Shown piece after piece: positions 18,595 through 28,068 of a DNA stretch of 64,000 nucleotides. Location of the stretch: contig JAFECR010000006.1 of assembly GCA_018242045.1 (NCBI GenBank), positions 138,993 through 202,992 on the forward strand. The letters are read 5' to 3'. The position numbers and the translations under genes were made by a program. The stretch is from Pseudomonadota bacterium (GTDB lineage: Bacteria; Pseudomonadota; Gammaproteobacteria; Berkiellales; Berkiellaceae). The notes under the pieces are model-generated. The model saw only the letters and a program-made list of their open reading frames with translations, was not told the origin of the DNA and did not search any database. Positions within the stretch are counted from its first letter, which is position 1; every line of letters starts with the position of its first letter.

Positions 18595-19173
18595 ATGGCT
18601 CCAATTCAAAATGCAAGTGCCTTTCTCATTCAGAGTTTATTCGATCTCTATTTGATTGTTTTATTGTTAAGGTTTCTCTTACAGTATCTTCGCGTTGATT
18701 ATTACAACCCTTTTACTCAATTTATTGTCAAAGCAACAAGCCCATTAATCGTGCCGCTACGACGTATCGTTCCAGGCTTTTGGGGAATAGATTTTGCGAC
18801 CCTCTTAGCCATTGTGATGTTAACTTTTGTTAAAGTAACGCTAGTTATGCTGATTAGCATGCATAAATTCCCATCTCCACTTGGTTTAATTCTTTGGTCT
18901 TTGGGCGATATTTTTAGTCTCACTATCAATTTATTTTTCTATGCGGTTTTAATCAGTGTGATTCTAAGCTGGGTAGCGCCCCTGTCACACTCTCCCATTT
19001 CTCCTATATTATTTAGGTTAACCGAACCTTTAATGCGACCGGTGCGAAAAATGATCCCACCCATCGCAGGATTCGATATTACACCTATTCCGGTATTAAT
19101 TGGGCTACAGTTATTAAAAATTTTAATTGCTGATCCATTGACGCAAACTGGTTTTCAATTTGGGATCCGTTAA
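18595..19173 (+). CDS. yggT: YggT family membrane protein
   Basis: A 192-residue integral membrane protein with two YggT repeats of two hydrophobic segments each (about 10-30, 63-85, 100-125 and 160-180). Each repeat carries the family pattern RFLLQYLRVDYYNPFTQF or VILSWVAPLSHSPISP followed by a PL-RP-R segment. The family is linked to osmotic stress and potassium; its exact role is not settled. It sits downstream of proC as in other gammaproteobacteria. Confidence 0.9.
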   Translation: MAPIQNASAFLIQSLFDLYLIVLLLRFLLQYLRVDYYNPFTQFIVKATSPLIVPLRRIVPGFWGIDFATLLAIVMLTFVKVTLVMLISMHKFPSPLGLILWSLGDIFSLTINLFFYAVLISVILSWVAPLSHSPISPILFRLTEPLMRPVRKMIPPIAGFDITPIPVLIGLQLLKILIADPLTQTGFQFGIR

Positions 19174-19179
19174 ATTCTT

Positions 19180-20034
19180 ATGGCATTTGAAGAAATCATC
19201 ATTCCTTTAAAAGGGCAAAATCTGGCTGCAAAAGTCTGGCGTCAAGGTGAGATCCCAACTTTGGCTTTGCATGGTTGGCTGGATAACGCCGCAAGTTTTG
19301 ATAGGCTTGCTCCCTTATTAAAACAATGCCATCTGGTTTCGCTAGATCTCCCTGGACATGGTTTGTCTGATCATCAACCACCTGGTGTTGTTTTAAATAT
19401 GCTTGATTTTACAACAACTGCTATCAAGGTTGCAGATTATTTTGGTTGGAATAAATTCGCTTTATTGGGCCACTCGCTTGGTGGTGCTATTTGCACTTTA
19501 ATAGCAGGTGCTTTGCCATCACGTATTTTGTGGGCCGTGCTGTGCGATGGTTTAGGGCCTATCACAGCACCTGCTGAACATGCGCCAATGCAATATCGAC
19601 TTTTTATGAATGAATTACTGGCCAAGCCCCATAAACGTTCCCCAGAATACGATTCAAAAGAAAAAGCCTTGCAAGCAAGACTCAAAGCCAACCCCATGCA
19701 AAGCGACTCTATTCAAATTCTGATTGAACGAGGATTAAAACAATTACCAAAAGGAACATGGGCTTGGAGAACTGATCCTAGGTTACTGTTGCCTTTAGCC
19801 CAATATCTCACTGAAGGGCAAGTTATCGCTTACCTAAAGGAAATTATAGCGCCAGTTTGTGTTATTAAACCAAATCCAGGCTTTCCTTTTTTGCAAGAAA
19901 CATTCGAAAATCGACTTAATAATATTGCCCGTGCTCAACTTTTTAACATCCCTGGTAATCATCATGTCCACCTCGACTCACCCAACGCCGTGGCTGAATG
20001 TATTAACCATTTTCTTGTCAACTTACCCCGATGA
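19180..20034 (+). CDS. Alpha/beta hydrolase
   Basis: A 284-residue alpha/beta-fold hydrolase of the serine hydrolase-like (SERHL/MEST) type. It has ALHGWLDNAASFDRLAPLL near the N-terminus, the nucleophile elbow GHSLGG, and a His in GNHHVHLD near the end. The substrate is unknown. It starts 6 bases after yggT and overlaps rdgB by four bases, so it belongs to the same operon. Confidence 0.85.
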   Translation: MAFEEIIIPLKGQNLAAKVWRQGEIPTLALHGWLDNAASFDRLAPLLKQCHLVSLDLPGHGLSDHQPPGVVLNMLDFTTTAIKVADYFGWNKFALLGHSLGGAICTLIAGALPSRILWAVLCDGLGPITAPAEHAPMQYRLFMNELLAKPHKRSPEYDSKEKALQARLKANPMQSDSIQILIERGLKQLPKGTWAWRTDPRLLLPLAQYLTEGQVIAYLKEIIAPVCVIKPNPGFPFLQETFENRLNNIARAQLFNIPGNHHVHLDSPNAVAECINHFLVNLPR

Positions 20035-20630
20035 AAATTGTATTAGCCACTGAAAACCAAGGTAAACTTAAAGAGATCCAAAGCTTTTTGCAGAACTTGC
20101 CAATTACTTTGCTTTCGCAAGCTGAATTTGAAGTACCACCGATTGCAGAAACAGGTCTCACTTTCGTTGAAAATGCTTTAATTAAAGCACGTCATGCCTC
20201 CACCTATACCAAATTTGCAACGCTAGCAGACGATTCAGGCTTAGTCGTCAATGCTTTAAAAGGACAACCTGGCATTTATTCTGCACGCTTTGCAGGTAAC
20301 GACGCCTCTTGCCAAGCCAATATTGAAAAATTGCTTAAAATGATGACAAATTTTTCTGAAGAAGATAGAACGGCTCATTTTTATTGCAGTTTAGTTTACA
20401 TGAAACATCCTACTGATCCTGCTCCTATCATTTGTCAAGCAAAATGGGAGGGTTACATTTTGGATAAACCACTCGGAAAGGGGGGGTTTGGTTATGATCC
20501 TATATTTTACATTCCAGCACTTAAGCGCAGTGCAGCTCAACTTTCTTTGGCAGAAAAAAATACTCTGAGTCATCGTGCACAAGCCCTTTCACTTTTTTAT
20601 CAACAATTTAAACTTATACAGTCAGCATAA
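20031..20630 (+). CDS. rdgB: XTP/dITP diphosphatase RdgB
   Basis: RdgB removes non-canonical purine triphosphates (ITP, dITP, XTP) from the nucleotide pool. It begins MKIVLATENQGKLKEIQ, with FVENALIKARHAS, the catalytic LADDSGLVV, and GKGGFGYDPIF near the C-terminus. The 199-residue length is normal. It overlaps the upstream hydrolase by four bases and hemW by one (TAATG). Confidence 0.96.
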   Translation: MKIVLATENQGKLKEIQSFLQNLPITLLSQAEFEVPPIAETGLTFVENALIKARHASTYTKFATLADDSGLVVNALKGQPGIYSARFAGNDASCQANIEKLLKMMTNFSEEDRTAHFYCSLVYMKHPTDPAPIICQAKWEGYILDKPLGKGGFGYDPIFYIPALKRSAAQLSLAEKNTLSHRAQALSLFYQQFKLIQSA

Positions 20631-21775
20631 TGTTAAAGATTGAAGCTATTCCCCTATCTCTTTATATCCACTTTCCTTGGTGCGTGAAAAAATGTCCGTA
20701 TTGCGATTTTAATAGCCACACCTTAGATAAAATGCTTCCTGAAGAACAATATATTGATGCGCTGCTCCTGAACTTAAAACAACATTTACCTTTAATTCAA
20801 CATCGAACCATCAAAAGCATCTTTATGGGAGGAGGGACGCCAAGTCTATTTTCGCCCCAAGCCTTTGATAAGCTGTTACAAGGAATTTACCGTTATTGCA
20901 ATTTAGCTTCCGACATTGAAATAACGCTTGAAGCAAATCCTGGCACTGTTGAGCAACAACGTTTTAAGGCATATCGCGCTATTGGAATCAATCGTTTATC
21001 TTTAGGGATCCAAAGTTTTAACAAAAAACATTTAAAAATCTTGGGGAGAATTCATGATGATAAGGAAGCTTTGCAAGCTATTGATTGTGTTAAACAAGCT
21101 GGGTTTAGTAATTTTAATCTTGACTTAATGTTTGGCCTACCTCAACAAACTCAAGCAGAAGGTTTAGCGTGTCTTGAAACGGCCATTGCAATGGCTCCAA
21201 CACATATTTCTTGGTATGAATTGACCATTGAACCTAATACGCCTTTTTGGCATAAACCACCTACATTGCCTTTAGCAGATGACATTGCCACGTTACAAGA
21301 AGTCGGACAAGCACGGTTAGCGCAAGCAGGCTTTCAACAATACGAAGTTTCTGCATATGCAAAAAAGCCTTGCTTGCACAATTTAAACTATTGGGAGTTT
21401 GGTGATTATCTTGCCATTGGTGCAGGTAGTCACGCTAAAATCACTCATCCTGACACTCAAAAAATTGAACGCTTTCATCATCATCGTCACCCGAAAAAAT
21501 ATATGGAATTAACTGGGTTTGTTCAATCAAGAGAAATTCTCTCTGAAGAAAAGTTACCTTTTGAATTTATGTTGAATGCGCTTCGTTTAAAAAATGGCGT
21601 CCCTTCATCCTATTTTAGTGAACGCACAAATATCATGCTTGATACAATAAGTAAGCATTTGCTTAAAGCACAACACTTAGGGTTGATAAAGCCTTTTTCA
21701 AACCAGATCTGTACTACTTTATTAGGATATCGTTTTCTCAATGAAGCTATCAGCATTTTTTTGCCAAACCCATAA
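20630..21775 (+). CDS. hemW: HemW radical SAM heme chaperone
   Basis: HemW is a HemN-like radical SAM protein that binds heme and delivers it to respiratory enzymes; it is not a coproporphyrinogen oxidase. The radical SAM cluster motif is CVKKCPYCDFN, as usual for HemW, followed by FMGGGTPSLF and EANPGT. The 381-residue length is typical. It follows rdgB directly, as in Pseudomonas. Confidence 0.94.
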   Translation: MLKIEAIPLSLYIHFPWCVKKCPYCDFNSHTLDKMLPEEQYIDALLLNLKQHLPLIQHRTIKSIFMGGGTPSLFSPQAFDKLLQGIYRYCNLASDIEITLEANPGTVEQQRFKAYRAIGINRLSLGIQSFNKKHLKILGRIHDDKEALQAIDCVKQAGFSNFNLDLMFGLPQQTQAEGLACLETAIAMAPTHISWYELTIEPNTPFWHKPPTLPLADDIATLQEVGQARLAQAGFQQYEVSAYAKKPCLHNLNYWEFGDYLAIGAGSHAKITHPDTQKIERFHHHRHPKKYMELTGFVQSREILSEEKLPFEFMLNALRLKNGVPSSYFSERTNIMLDTISKHLLKAQHLGLIKPFSNQICTTLLGYRFLNEAISIFLPNP

Positions 21776-21785
21776 GGCGCTTTTA

Positions 21786-22799
21786 ATGATAGATTTACTT
21801 TCTCAAAACAAACAAAGAAATGACAAATACCATCAATTATTATCTTCAAATAGAATCAAACTCAAGCACATTGTTGCTTTAGGCAATGCTTTAATGCGAA
21901 AAGAAGGTCTTCATCGTCATTTCTTTTTCAAACCCACTTTTCGTGAAAGGCTCTATGGCACCACTTATATGCTGCCAACCGCACAATATCTGGCTCAGTT
22001 TGCCTTAAATTTATCCCCTGAAAATAACAATGATAACGATATCATCATAACAAGAGAAGAAGCTAAGAATATAATCCATCTTTATGAAAGAAGAATTGTT
22101 GAGCGTATTCCTGTTGAATATATCACCCATGAATGTTGGTATCTAAACAGAAAATTCTATGTCAACCAACACGTCTTAGTACCAAGATCGCTGATGAGCA
22201 CACAGTTTGACGCTTTCTTAAATGAAACCACTTGGGAAAACTTTCGCGTATTAGATTTATGTACAGGTTCAGGCTGCATTGGTATTTCACTTGCGCTGAT
22301 GAATGAGAAAATAAGCGTTGATTTAGCCGATATTTCAATTCAAGCATTAAACGTTGCTCAAAAAAACATTGAAAATTATCATTTACAGAATAGGGTGAAA
22401 TGTATTGAAAGCGACTTATTTACTAATATTCATCACCAGTACGATTTAATCATTACCAATCCTCCTTATGTTGCTTCGAATATCATCAATAAAGGACCAA
22501 AGGAATTGAAAAATGAGCCACGCATTGCATTAGATGGTGGCAGTAACGGCCTTGACATTATTGATTGTATTTTAATGAAAGCCAAAAACTATCTTAATCC
22601 TAATGGTAAGCTCATTGCAGAAGTTGGATTTAGTGCTCCCAAATTATTAAAAAAACGCTATCCCTTTCTTAAATGGCTTAGTCCAAAACCTGCAAAGCAT
22701 GAAGAAACTATTTTTGATTTTTTCTTATATAGTGGTCATTGTATATTCACTTGTAATACAAAGGATTTACAACATTTAGGACAAAAAAATGAATATTAA
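21786..22799 (+). CDS. prmB: PrmB-like protein glutamine N5-methyltransferase
   Basis: A class I SAM-dependent methyltransferase of the HemK/PrmB family. The pattern VERIPVEYITHECWY-FYVNQHVLVPRS is typical of PrmB, which methylates ribosomal protein L3; then come DLCTGSGCIGIS (SAM binding) and the catalytic TNPPYV. After LVPRS it has LMST instead of the usual PIGE. The ATG at 21786 has AAGG 8 bases upstream and gives 337 residues; the frame is open back into hemW. It overlaps the next gene by 11 bases. Confidence 0.82.
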   Translation: MIDLLSQNKQRNDKYHQLLSSNRIKLKHIVALGNALMRKEGLHRHFFFKPTFRERLYGTTYMLPTAQYLAQFALNLSPENNNDNDIIITREEAKNIIHLYERRIVERIPVEYITHECWYLNRKFYVNQHVLVPRSLMSTQFDAFLNETTWENFRVLDLCTGSGCIGISLALMNEKISVDLADISIQALNVAQKNIENYHLQNRVKCIESDLFTNIHHQYDLIITNPPYVASNIINKGPKELKNEPRIALDGGSNGLDIIDCILMKAKNYLNPNGKLIAEVGFSAPKLLKKRYPFLKWLSPKPAKHEETIFDFFLYSGHCIFTCNTKDLQHLGQKNEY

Positions 22800-23319
22800 A
22801 ATTGAATATCAACCAACAGCAAAAGAACTTGCTAAAGCAAGTTCTTTATTTGCTGAAAAAAAACCTCTTTTGTTATTTGTGGTTGGTTTTATTAATATCG
22901 TTTTAGGTTTTTTCTTTATCATATTTATTTTGAAATTCATTAAATTGGGTTTAACTCTTCAAGATATACTAGCACTCATTATTTGCACTTTGTGGTTATT
23001 TGGTCGAAGACCTTTTAACGAATGGCTATTACGCCAGCGTATGAAAAATTCTCTTATTTTAAATAAACCCATTACCATCGAAGTTTCTCGCAATGGTCTT
23101 GTCTGGTCTGGCAAAGGATTAAGGCAAGGTAATATGACTTGGGATCAAATAACCTATATACTCCAAGCTAAAAATGGCTTTGTGCTACCTAATACTTTCA
23201 CCCGCTTTCTTTGGTTACCTTTCAGGGGCTTTTCTAACGATGATGAGATTGAAGCGTTTAAAGCACTCATCAAAGAAAAAGAAATATTAGTTCGATTATT
23301 TCCCAAATGGGAATGTTAA
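22789..23319 (+). CDS. YcxB-like membrane protein
   Basis: A 176-residue protein with two hydrophobic segments (about 26-48 and 56-72) and a C-terminal YcxB-like domain: SRNGLVWSGKG, MTWDQITYILQAKNGFVL and the TRFLWLPFRGF end. The domain is thought to be membrane-associated; its function is unknown. It overlaps prmB by 11 bases and ends 4 bases inside the end of the convergent permease gene. It is the last gene of the plus-strand run from yggS. Confidence 0.8.
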   Translation: MNIKIEYQPTAKELAKASSLFAEKKPLLLFVVGFINIVLGFFFIIFILKFIKLGLTLQDILALIICTLWLFGRRPFNEWLLRQRMKNSLILNKPITIEVSRNGLVWSGKGLRQGNMTWDQITYILQAKNGFVLPNTFTRFLWLPFRGFSNDDEIEAFKALIKEKEILVRLFPKWEC

Positions 23320-25166
23320 AAAAGCCAATGGATCATCAACATCACAACAATAAGATAAAGCAAGGACATCAAGCCGCCTGCTCGCAAAAAATCTGCTACT
23401 TTGTATTGTCCTGGTAAACTGATGAGTGCATTTGCTTGATGCGTTGGCAACACAAATGCATTCGAAGTGGCCACAGCGACCATTAACGCAAAAGCACGTG
23501 GATCAGCCCCGATTGCTTGAGCAAGATGCACAGCCAATGGCACCAAAACAATGGTTGCGCCAGCATTAGATAAAATTAAACTGCATATCGAAGCAAAAAT
23601 GCCAAGCATAAATAACAACAACCATTCTGAAGAGCCAGAAAAAACTTTGAGAATATACATTGCAATCCAATCTGAAGTGCCGCTCGTTTGTACGGCTATG
23701 CCAAGCGGCATTAGCCCCGCCAATAAAAAAACAGTTTTCCAACTAACCGCTTCATAAGCATCATCAATGCTGATAACGCCAGAGAAAATCATGCACACGG
23801 CACCAACCAGTAAACCAATCGCGACAGAAAAGCCACCAAAAACAATCAATCCTATTGCCAACGAAAAGAAAAAAACGGCAAACCACATTTTTTCAGTATG
23901 CATTTTTTGCAATGGATAACCTGAGGTGACGACTACAAAATCTGGATTTTTTCGTAATGAGAATAAAGCTCCCCATTCACAAAACATGCCCAAGGTATCT
24001 CCAGAACGCAACGTTAAATTACCAATTTCTTTCTTACCACGGCGAACTTTATCGCCACGATGCACTGCCAATACTTGTATTCTAAAATGATGACGCATGT
24101 GTAAATCGCGCAAGTTAGTGCCTATCAATTGAGAGCTCGGAGGCACGACTGCTTCGCATAAACCTGAATGTGTTGGATTCAAACGCTCGGAAAATACCGT
24201 TAAATAAGGGGACATGCGCAAACCATACTTTTTAGCAAATTCATGTATTGCTTCTTTTGGCCCTAACATTGCGATGACTGTCCCCTCTTTTAGCTCTGTT
24301 TTTCGCAAGGGGGGAATATGCATATTGTTACCCGCTTTAACACCAATGATCGCAATATCTGGCGGAAGCAACCCCTCCCATTGGCGCAGTGTATTATTAA
24401 CTAATGAGCTGGTTGAAGGCAGGCGACATTCACAAAAGTCCGCACCTATTCCGTAAATACGTTTAAAATAAGTAGGACCAGAACTATCTAAACTGTTTAC
24501 TCTGAGCAATACCTTAGGCAATACCCAATTACCCAATAAGGAAAAATAACCGATCCCTAAAAGCAACAACATTAAACCAATTGGAAAAACACTAAACAAA
24601 CCCAAAACTGGCGCTGCCTGCCCATATTTATCAGTCAACCCCCCAGAATTGGCCAACAAGCTGTTTAGTAGAATTAATGGGCCTGTCCCTAACATGGTTA
24701 AAGTGCTGCCCAGAATCGCACAGAAACTTAAGGGCATCAGTAATCTTCTTTTATCGATGCCCGTTGCATGCCGGATCCGCATCACGACTGGTAACAATAA
24801 AGCAACTGTCCCCACACTGCGCAAAAAGCCCGCAAAAAACCCACCAATCCCCATTAATAATAAACGAATACGTCCTTCATCACTGCCACCAAGACGCATC
24901 ATGTAGTGCGTTATTTTCGCGACAACGCCGCTTCGTTCAAGACCAGCGCACATAATCATGACGCCAATTAATGCAATAACGGCATCGCTTGAAAAGCCAG
25001 AGAATAATAATTGACTCGGCACGAGTTTAGTTAAGCCAAGTAGCACTAAAACAAGGCAGGCCACCACATCCACGCGCACAATTTCGGTGACAAAAAGTAT
25101 GACGGTAATGATAAGGATCCCGAATACTAGGAAAATATCTGGTGTAAGGCCTGGGATGCCAAACAT
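23316..25166 (-). CDS. SLC13-type permease with RCK_C domains
   Basis: A 616-residue membrane protein of the divalent anion:sodium symporter superfamily. An N-terminal set of about five hydrophobic helices and a C-terminal set of about six surround a soluble centre (about 230-400) with two TrkA_C/RCK_C domains, recognisable by GTVIAMLGPKEAI and GDTLGMFCEWGAL. The C-terminal AVATSNAFVLPTHQANALI resembles the family's substrate/ion motif. The substrate (sulfate, dicarboxylate or other) cannot be told from sequence. Confidence 0.87.
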   Translation of the reverse strand: MFGIPGLTPDIFLVFGILIITVILFVTEIVRVDVVACLVLVLLGLTKLVPSQLLFSGFSSDAVIALIGVMIMCAGLERSGVVAKITHYMMRLGGSDEGRIRLLLMGIGGFFAGFLRSVGTVALLLPVVMRIRHATGIDKRRLLMPLSFCAILGSTLTMLGTGPLILLNSLLANSGGLTDKYGQAAPVLGLFSVFPIGLMLLLLGIGYFSLLGNWVLPKVLLRVNSLDSSGPTYFKRIYGIGADFCECRLPSTSSLVNNTLRQWEGLLPPDIAIIGVKAGNNMHIPPLRKTELKEGTVIAMLGPKEAIHEFAKKYGLRMSPYLTVFSERLNPTHSGLCEAVVPPSSQLIGTNLRDLHMRHHFRIQVLAVHRGDKVRRGKKEIGNLTLRSGDTLGMFCEWGALFSLRKNPDFVVVTSGYPLQKMHTEKMWFAVFFFSLAIGLIVFGGFSVAIGLLVGAVCMIFSGVISIDDAYEAVSWKTVFLLAGLMPLGIAVQTSGTSDWIAMYILKVFSGSSEWLLLFMLGIFASICSLILSNAGATIVLVPLAVHLAQAIGADPRAFALMVAVATSNAFVLPTHQANALISLPGQYKVADFLRAGGLMSLLYLIVVMLMIHWLF

Positions 25167-25233
25167 GTACTTGCCTTATCTTCGGATCTGATGAGAGTCT
25201 TATAGAGTATAGAAGAGCAAGTTCAATTACGAA

Positions 25234-25253
25234 AATATACTCTTTCCACTTTG
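25234..25253 (-). repeat. Dispersed short motif, copy 2
   Basis: On the minus strand this reads CAAAGTGGAAAGAGTATATT. It begins 4 bases after the trmB stop codon in the direction of trmB transcription. It matches the copy at 57094-57116 over this core. Confidence 0.55.
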
Positions 25254-25256
25254 CTT

Positions 25257-25961
25257 TTAGGCGTTGTTAGCTGCGCTCACTCGAATATAAACCAGATCCC
25301 AGATCTGATGGCCTAATTTTAGACCACGTGTTTCAAATTTGGTCGTAATGCGTTCAAATTGTGATGGTGCAAACTGTTGCTTGGGAAATTGATTCTGCAA
25401 AACGCTTGCTTCAAGCACAGATAACATATGATCAGCATAGGGTTGCCAATCTGTTGCTAAATGAAATTGCCCCCCTATCTTGAGCTTTTTAGCCACCAAT
25501 GCAACAAAATCAGGTTGCACAAGGCGCCTTTTGTGATGCTTTTTTTTAGGCCAAGGATCTGGAAAAAGTAATAACACCTTGTCTAGGCTTTGATCAGGAA
25601 TACAGTGTTCAAGTACTTGAACGGCATCTTTATTAAAAAGCTTAAGATTAGATAAATTATTTAATTTTGCCTGTAATAAACACCGTCCCACCCCTGGTGG
25701 ATGCACCTCAATACCAATAAAATCTGCTTCAGGAAAATTTTTAGCTAACGCGATTAAAGAATCCCCCATTCCGAAACCAATTTCTAAAATTCTTTGCGCC
25801 TGGCGGTTAAAAAGATGGTCAAAATCAAAAGGGGTTGCGGTTAAATCCAAGCCAAACTCAGACCAATAATGACGATGTGCGCCAAGCTGCGCATCGGACA
25901 TCCTCCCTTGTCGTAAAACATAACTACGAATGGGTCTAAACGAAAGCTTGCTATTAGTCAT
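25257..25961 (-). CDS. trmB: tRNA (guanine-N7-)-methyltransferase
   Basis: TrmB methylates G46 in the tRNA variable loop using SAM. The 234-residue protein has ILEIGFGMGDSL, GIEVHPPGVGRCL, LLFPDPWPKKKHHKRRLVQPDF and ATDWQPYADHM, all family signatures. It is divergent from the tRNA-Gly gene across 73 bases and is followed immediately by a copy of the dispersed motif. Confidence 0.95.
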   Translation of the reverse strand: MTNSKLSFRPIRSYVLRQGRMSDAQLGAHRHYWSEFGLDLTATPFDFDHLFNRQAQRILEIGFGMGDSLIALAKNFPEADFIGIEVHPPGVGRCLLQAKLNNLSNLKLFNKDAVQVLEHCIPDQSLDKVLLLFPDPWPKKKHHKRRLVQPDFVALVAKKLKIGGQFHLATDWQPYADHMLSVLEASVLQNQFPKQQFAPSQFERITTKFETRGLKLGHQIWDLVYIRVSAANNA

Positions 25962-26034
25962 AAAAATAAATCATGTTTGGCGGACCTATGGCACATCATA
26001 AACCATTTTGTCATAATAAACGGCAAATTTTTTC

Positions 26035-26108
26035 GCGGGTGTAGTACAATGGTAGTACCTCAGCTTCCCAAGCTGATGGCGTGGGTTCGATTCCCATCAC
26101 CCGCTCCA
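26035..26108 (+). tRNA. tRNA-Gly (CCC)
   Basis: A full cloverleaf: acceptor GCGGGTG pairs with CACCCGC, the anticodon stem TCAGC/GCTGA encloses TTCCCAA (anticodon CCC), and the T-arm has GGTTCGATTCC. The 3' CCA is encoded. The next gene starts only 18 bases later. Confidence 0.95.
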
Positions 26109-26126
26109 CCAGCATGGAAATAAACC

Positions 26127-28061
26127 ATGAAAGTCTTTAAATTCCTTCTTAAATCGATATTTTGGCTACTATTAATTGCAGTTTGCCTGGTCGTGATTGT
26201 CTCAGTGGGGATCTTTCTTTATTTTAATCCAAACGATTATAAACAAGAAATCACTGCGTTTATAAGTCAAAAGTCGGGATTACCCTTAGAAATTAAGGGC
26301 ACCATCGAGATGAACTACTTTCCTTGGCTTGGCTTTAACGTCCATCAAGTATCACTACCACAAGCCCCTGCCTTTGGAGAAGGTCAATTTATCCATATCG
26401 AAGCACTTTCGTTTAAAATGCCGGTGCGCGAATTATTTAGACGTCAATGGGTGATCGACACCATGACAATTAATGGATTGAATATCAACTTAGTAAAAAA
26501 TACCAACGGTGAAACTAACTGGGATTATTTTACCAATACGTTTAAACAAAAACCGATGAAGAGTACGCACCAAGAAAATAAACAACCCACAGCAACAGCT
26601 GCGCCAAAAAAACAAAAAAAATTATCATTTCAGCTAAATGCTTTGAAAATAAACCAAGCTAATTTAATTTTTGAAAATAAATCACAGTTTGAAACTTTAG
26701 AAGTATCTGATATAAACATAACCAGCCAAGGAACTTCGACGCTCGGGGTTTTTCCTATTAAAGGCCAATTTAAATTAGCGCAGCAAAACTCACAACTTCA
26801 GCAAATCACTTTATCTGGACAAGCTGAGTTTAGCGCAAGACTTAACCTAACAGACAAAACAGCATCGATTGACACAACAGCATCGTTGAGCCTTCCACAC
26901 AACTTAGTACCGTCCATCACGTTAAACACACATGCCGACATCGATTCAAACAAGAATGTTTCTCTGAACAACATTCAGTTACAAATTCAAGATCAACTTA
27001 TCACTGGCAACGCCTTGATCCCAAGTGCTGCAAACCAACCTATTACCCTCAAATTAAATGCCAAACAATTGAATCTTGATAATTTTAAAAAGAATGATTC
27101 ACCGAGGGTTTTGCATTCAGCGCAAAATACCTTACCAGAAAAATCAACAAAACCAATATCCAGCTCAACACAAGCTCAAGCAAAATCACTTAGAGGGCTA
27201 AAAGCTGACATTAATATTGATAAGCTGATTACTAAAAATTTAACGCTTACGCATGTTAAAACCAACATGAAACTAGAAAATAATCAATTAAAATTTAGTC
27301 CGTTAACTGCAGATCTTTATCAGGGCAAACTCTCGCTGTCCATGACTAAAGATCTTGGTCGCAAATCTCCCATATACTTACAAGGCGAAGCTGTGCATGT
27401 TCAAATTCAGCCTTTATTAAAGGATTTTAAACAAGAGAAAAGACTCAGCGGTAGTGCTAATATTAATTTCAATCTGATGCATGATGATGATATTCAAGGG
27501 GTTACTCAAATTAATATTGATAATGGTGTTTTAGATGGAATTGATATGCGCTATTATTTAAGTCTTGCGCAAAATCTATTTAAAAAAGATAATTCAACCA
27601 TCCCCGATACGAAGCAAACTTCTTTTGGCAATCTCAGTGCCACATTAAAGCTTCACGACAAAATGATTGATAATAACGATTTAATCATTAAAGCAAAAGA
27701 TTTTAATGCCAAAGGCGAAGGGAGCATTTACCTTGGCAGTCAAACTATTGAATATAAAATGCAAGCCTGGCGTCAACATAAAGATAATCAAACACATTCC
27801 AATGCATATCCCTTAGCGATTAGAATTAAAGGGTCCTTGCAGCATCCTAAGGTTGAACCTGATATGGATCTTTATTTAAAGAAAGGGTTGGAGCAAGAAT
27901 TGAAAAAACAGCTCAATAAGCAAATAGAGAAAAACCTAGGCAAAATTTTAAGCAACGGTTCAAATGAAACCAACGGGCAAACTCAAGACGAACTTCAACA
28001 AAAAATAGAAGAAAAGTTAAACAAAAAATTAAAAAAACTTTTCAAGAAAAAAGAAGAATAA
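26127..28061 (+). CDS. AsmA family protein
   Basis: A 644-residue AsmA-like protein. It has one N-terminal membrane anchor (about 6-32), then the AsmA start pattern NPNDYKQEITAFISQKSGLPLEIKG, and a long beta-rich periplasmic region ending in the conserved block INFNLM through GNLSATLKL and KAKDFNAKGEGSI. AsmA-like proteins bridge inner and outer membranes and are linked to lipid transport. The last 60 residues are Lys/Glu-rich. It starts 18 bases after tRNA-Gly and precedes mutY by 7 bases. Confidence 0.88.
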   Translation: MKVFKFLLKSIFWLLLIAVCLVVIVSVGIFLYFNPNDYKQEITAFISQKSGLPLEIKGTIEMNYFPWLGFNVHQVSLPQAPAFGEGQFIHIEALSFKMPVRELFRRQWVIDTMTINGLNINLVKNTNGETNWDYFTNTFKQKPMKSTHQENKQPTATAAPKKQKKLSFQLNALKINQANLIFENKSQFETLEVSDINITSQGTSTLGVFPIKGQFKLAQQNSQLQQITLSGQAEFSARLNLTDKTASIDTTASLSLPHNLVPSITLNTHADIDSNKNVSLNNIQLQIQDQLITGNALIPSAANQPITLKLNAKQLNLDNFKKNDSPRVLHSAQNTLPEKSTKPISSSTQAQAKSLRGLKADINIDKLITKNLTLTHVKTNMKLENNQLKFSPLTADLYQGKLSLSMTKDLGRKSPIYLQGEAVHVQIQPLLKDFKQEKRLSGSANINFNLMHDDDIQGVTQINIDNGVLDGIDMRYYLSLAQNLFKKDNSTIPDTKQTSFGNLSATLKLHDKMIDNNDLIIKAKDFNAKGEGSIYLGSQTIEYKMQAWRQHKDNQTHSNAYPLAIRIKGSLQHPKVEPDMDLYLKKGLEQELKKQLNKQIEKNLGKILSNGSNETNGQTQDELQQKIEEKLNKKLKKLFKKKEE

Positions 28062-28068
28062 CCAGTTA

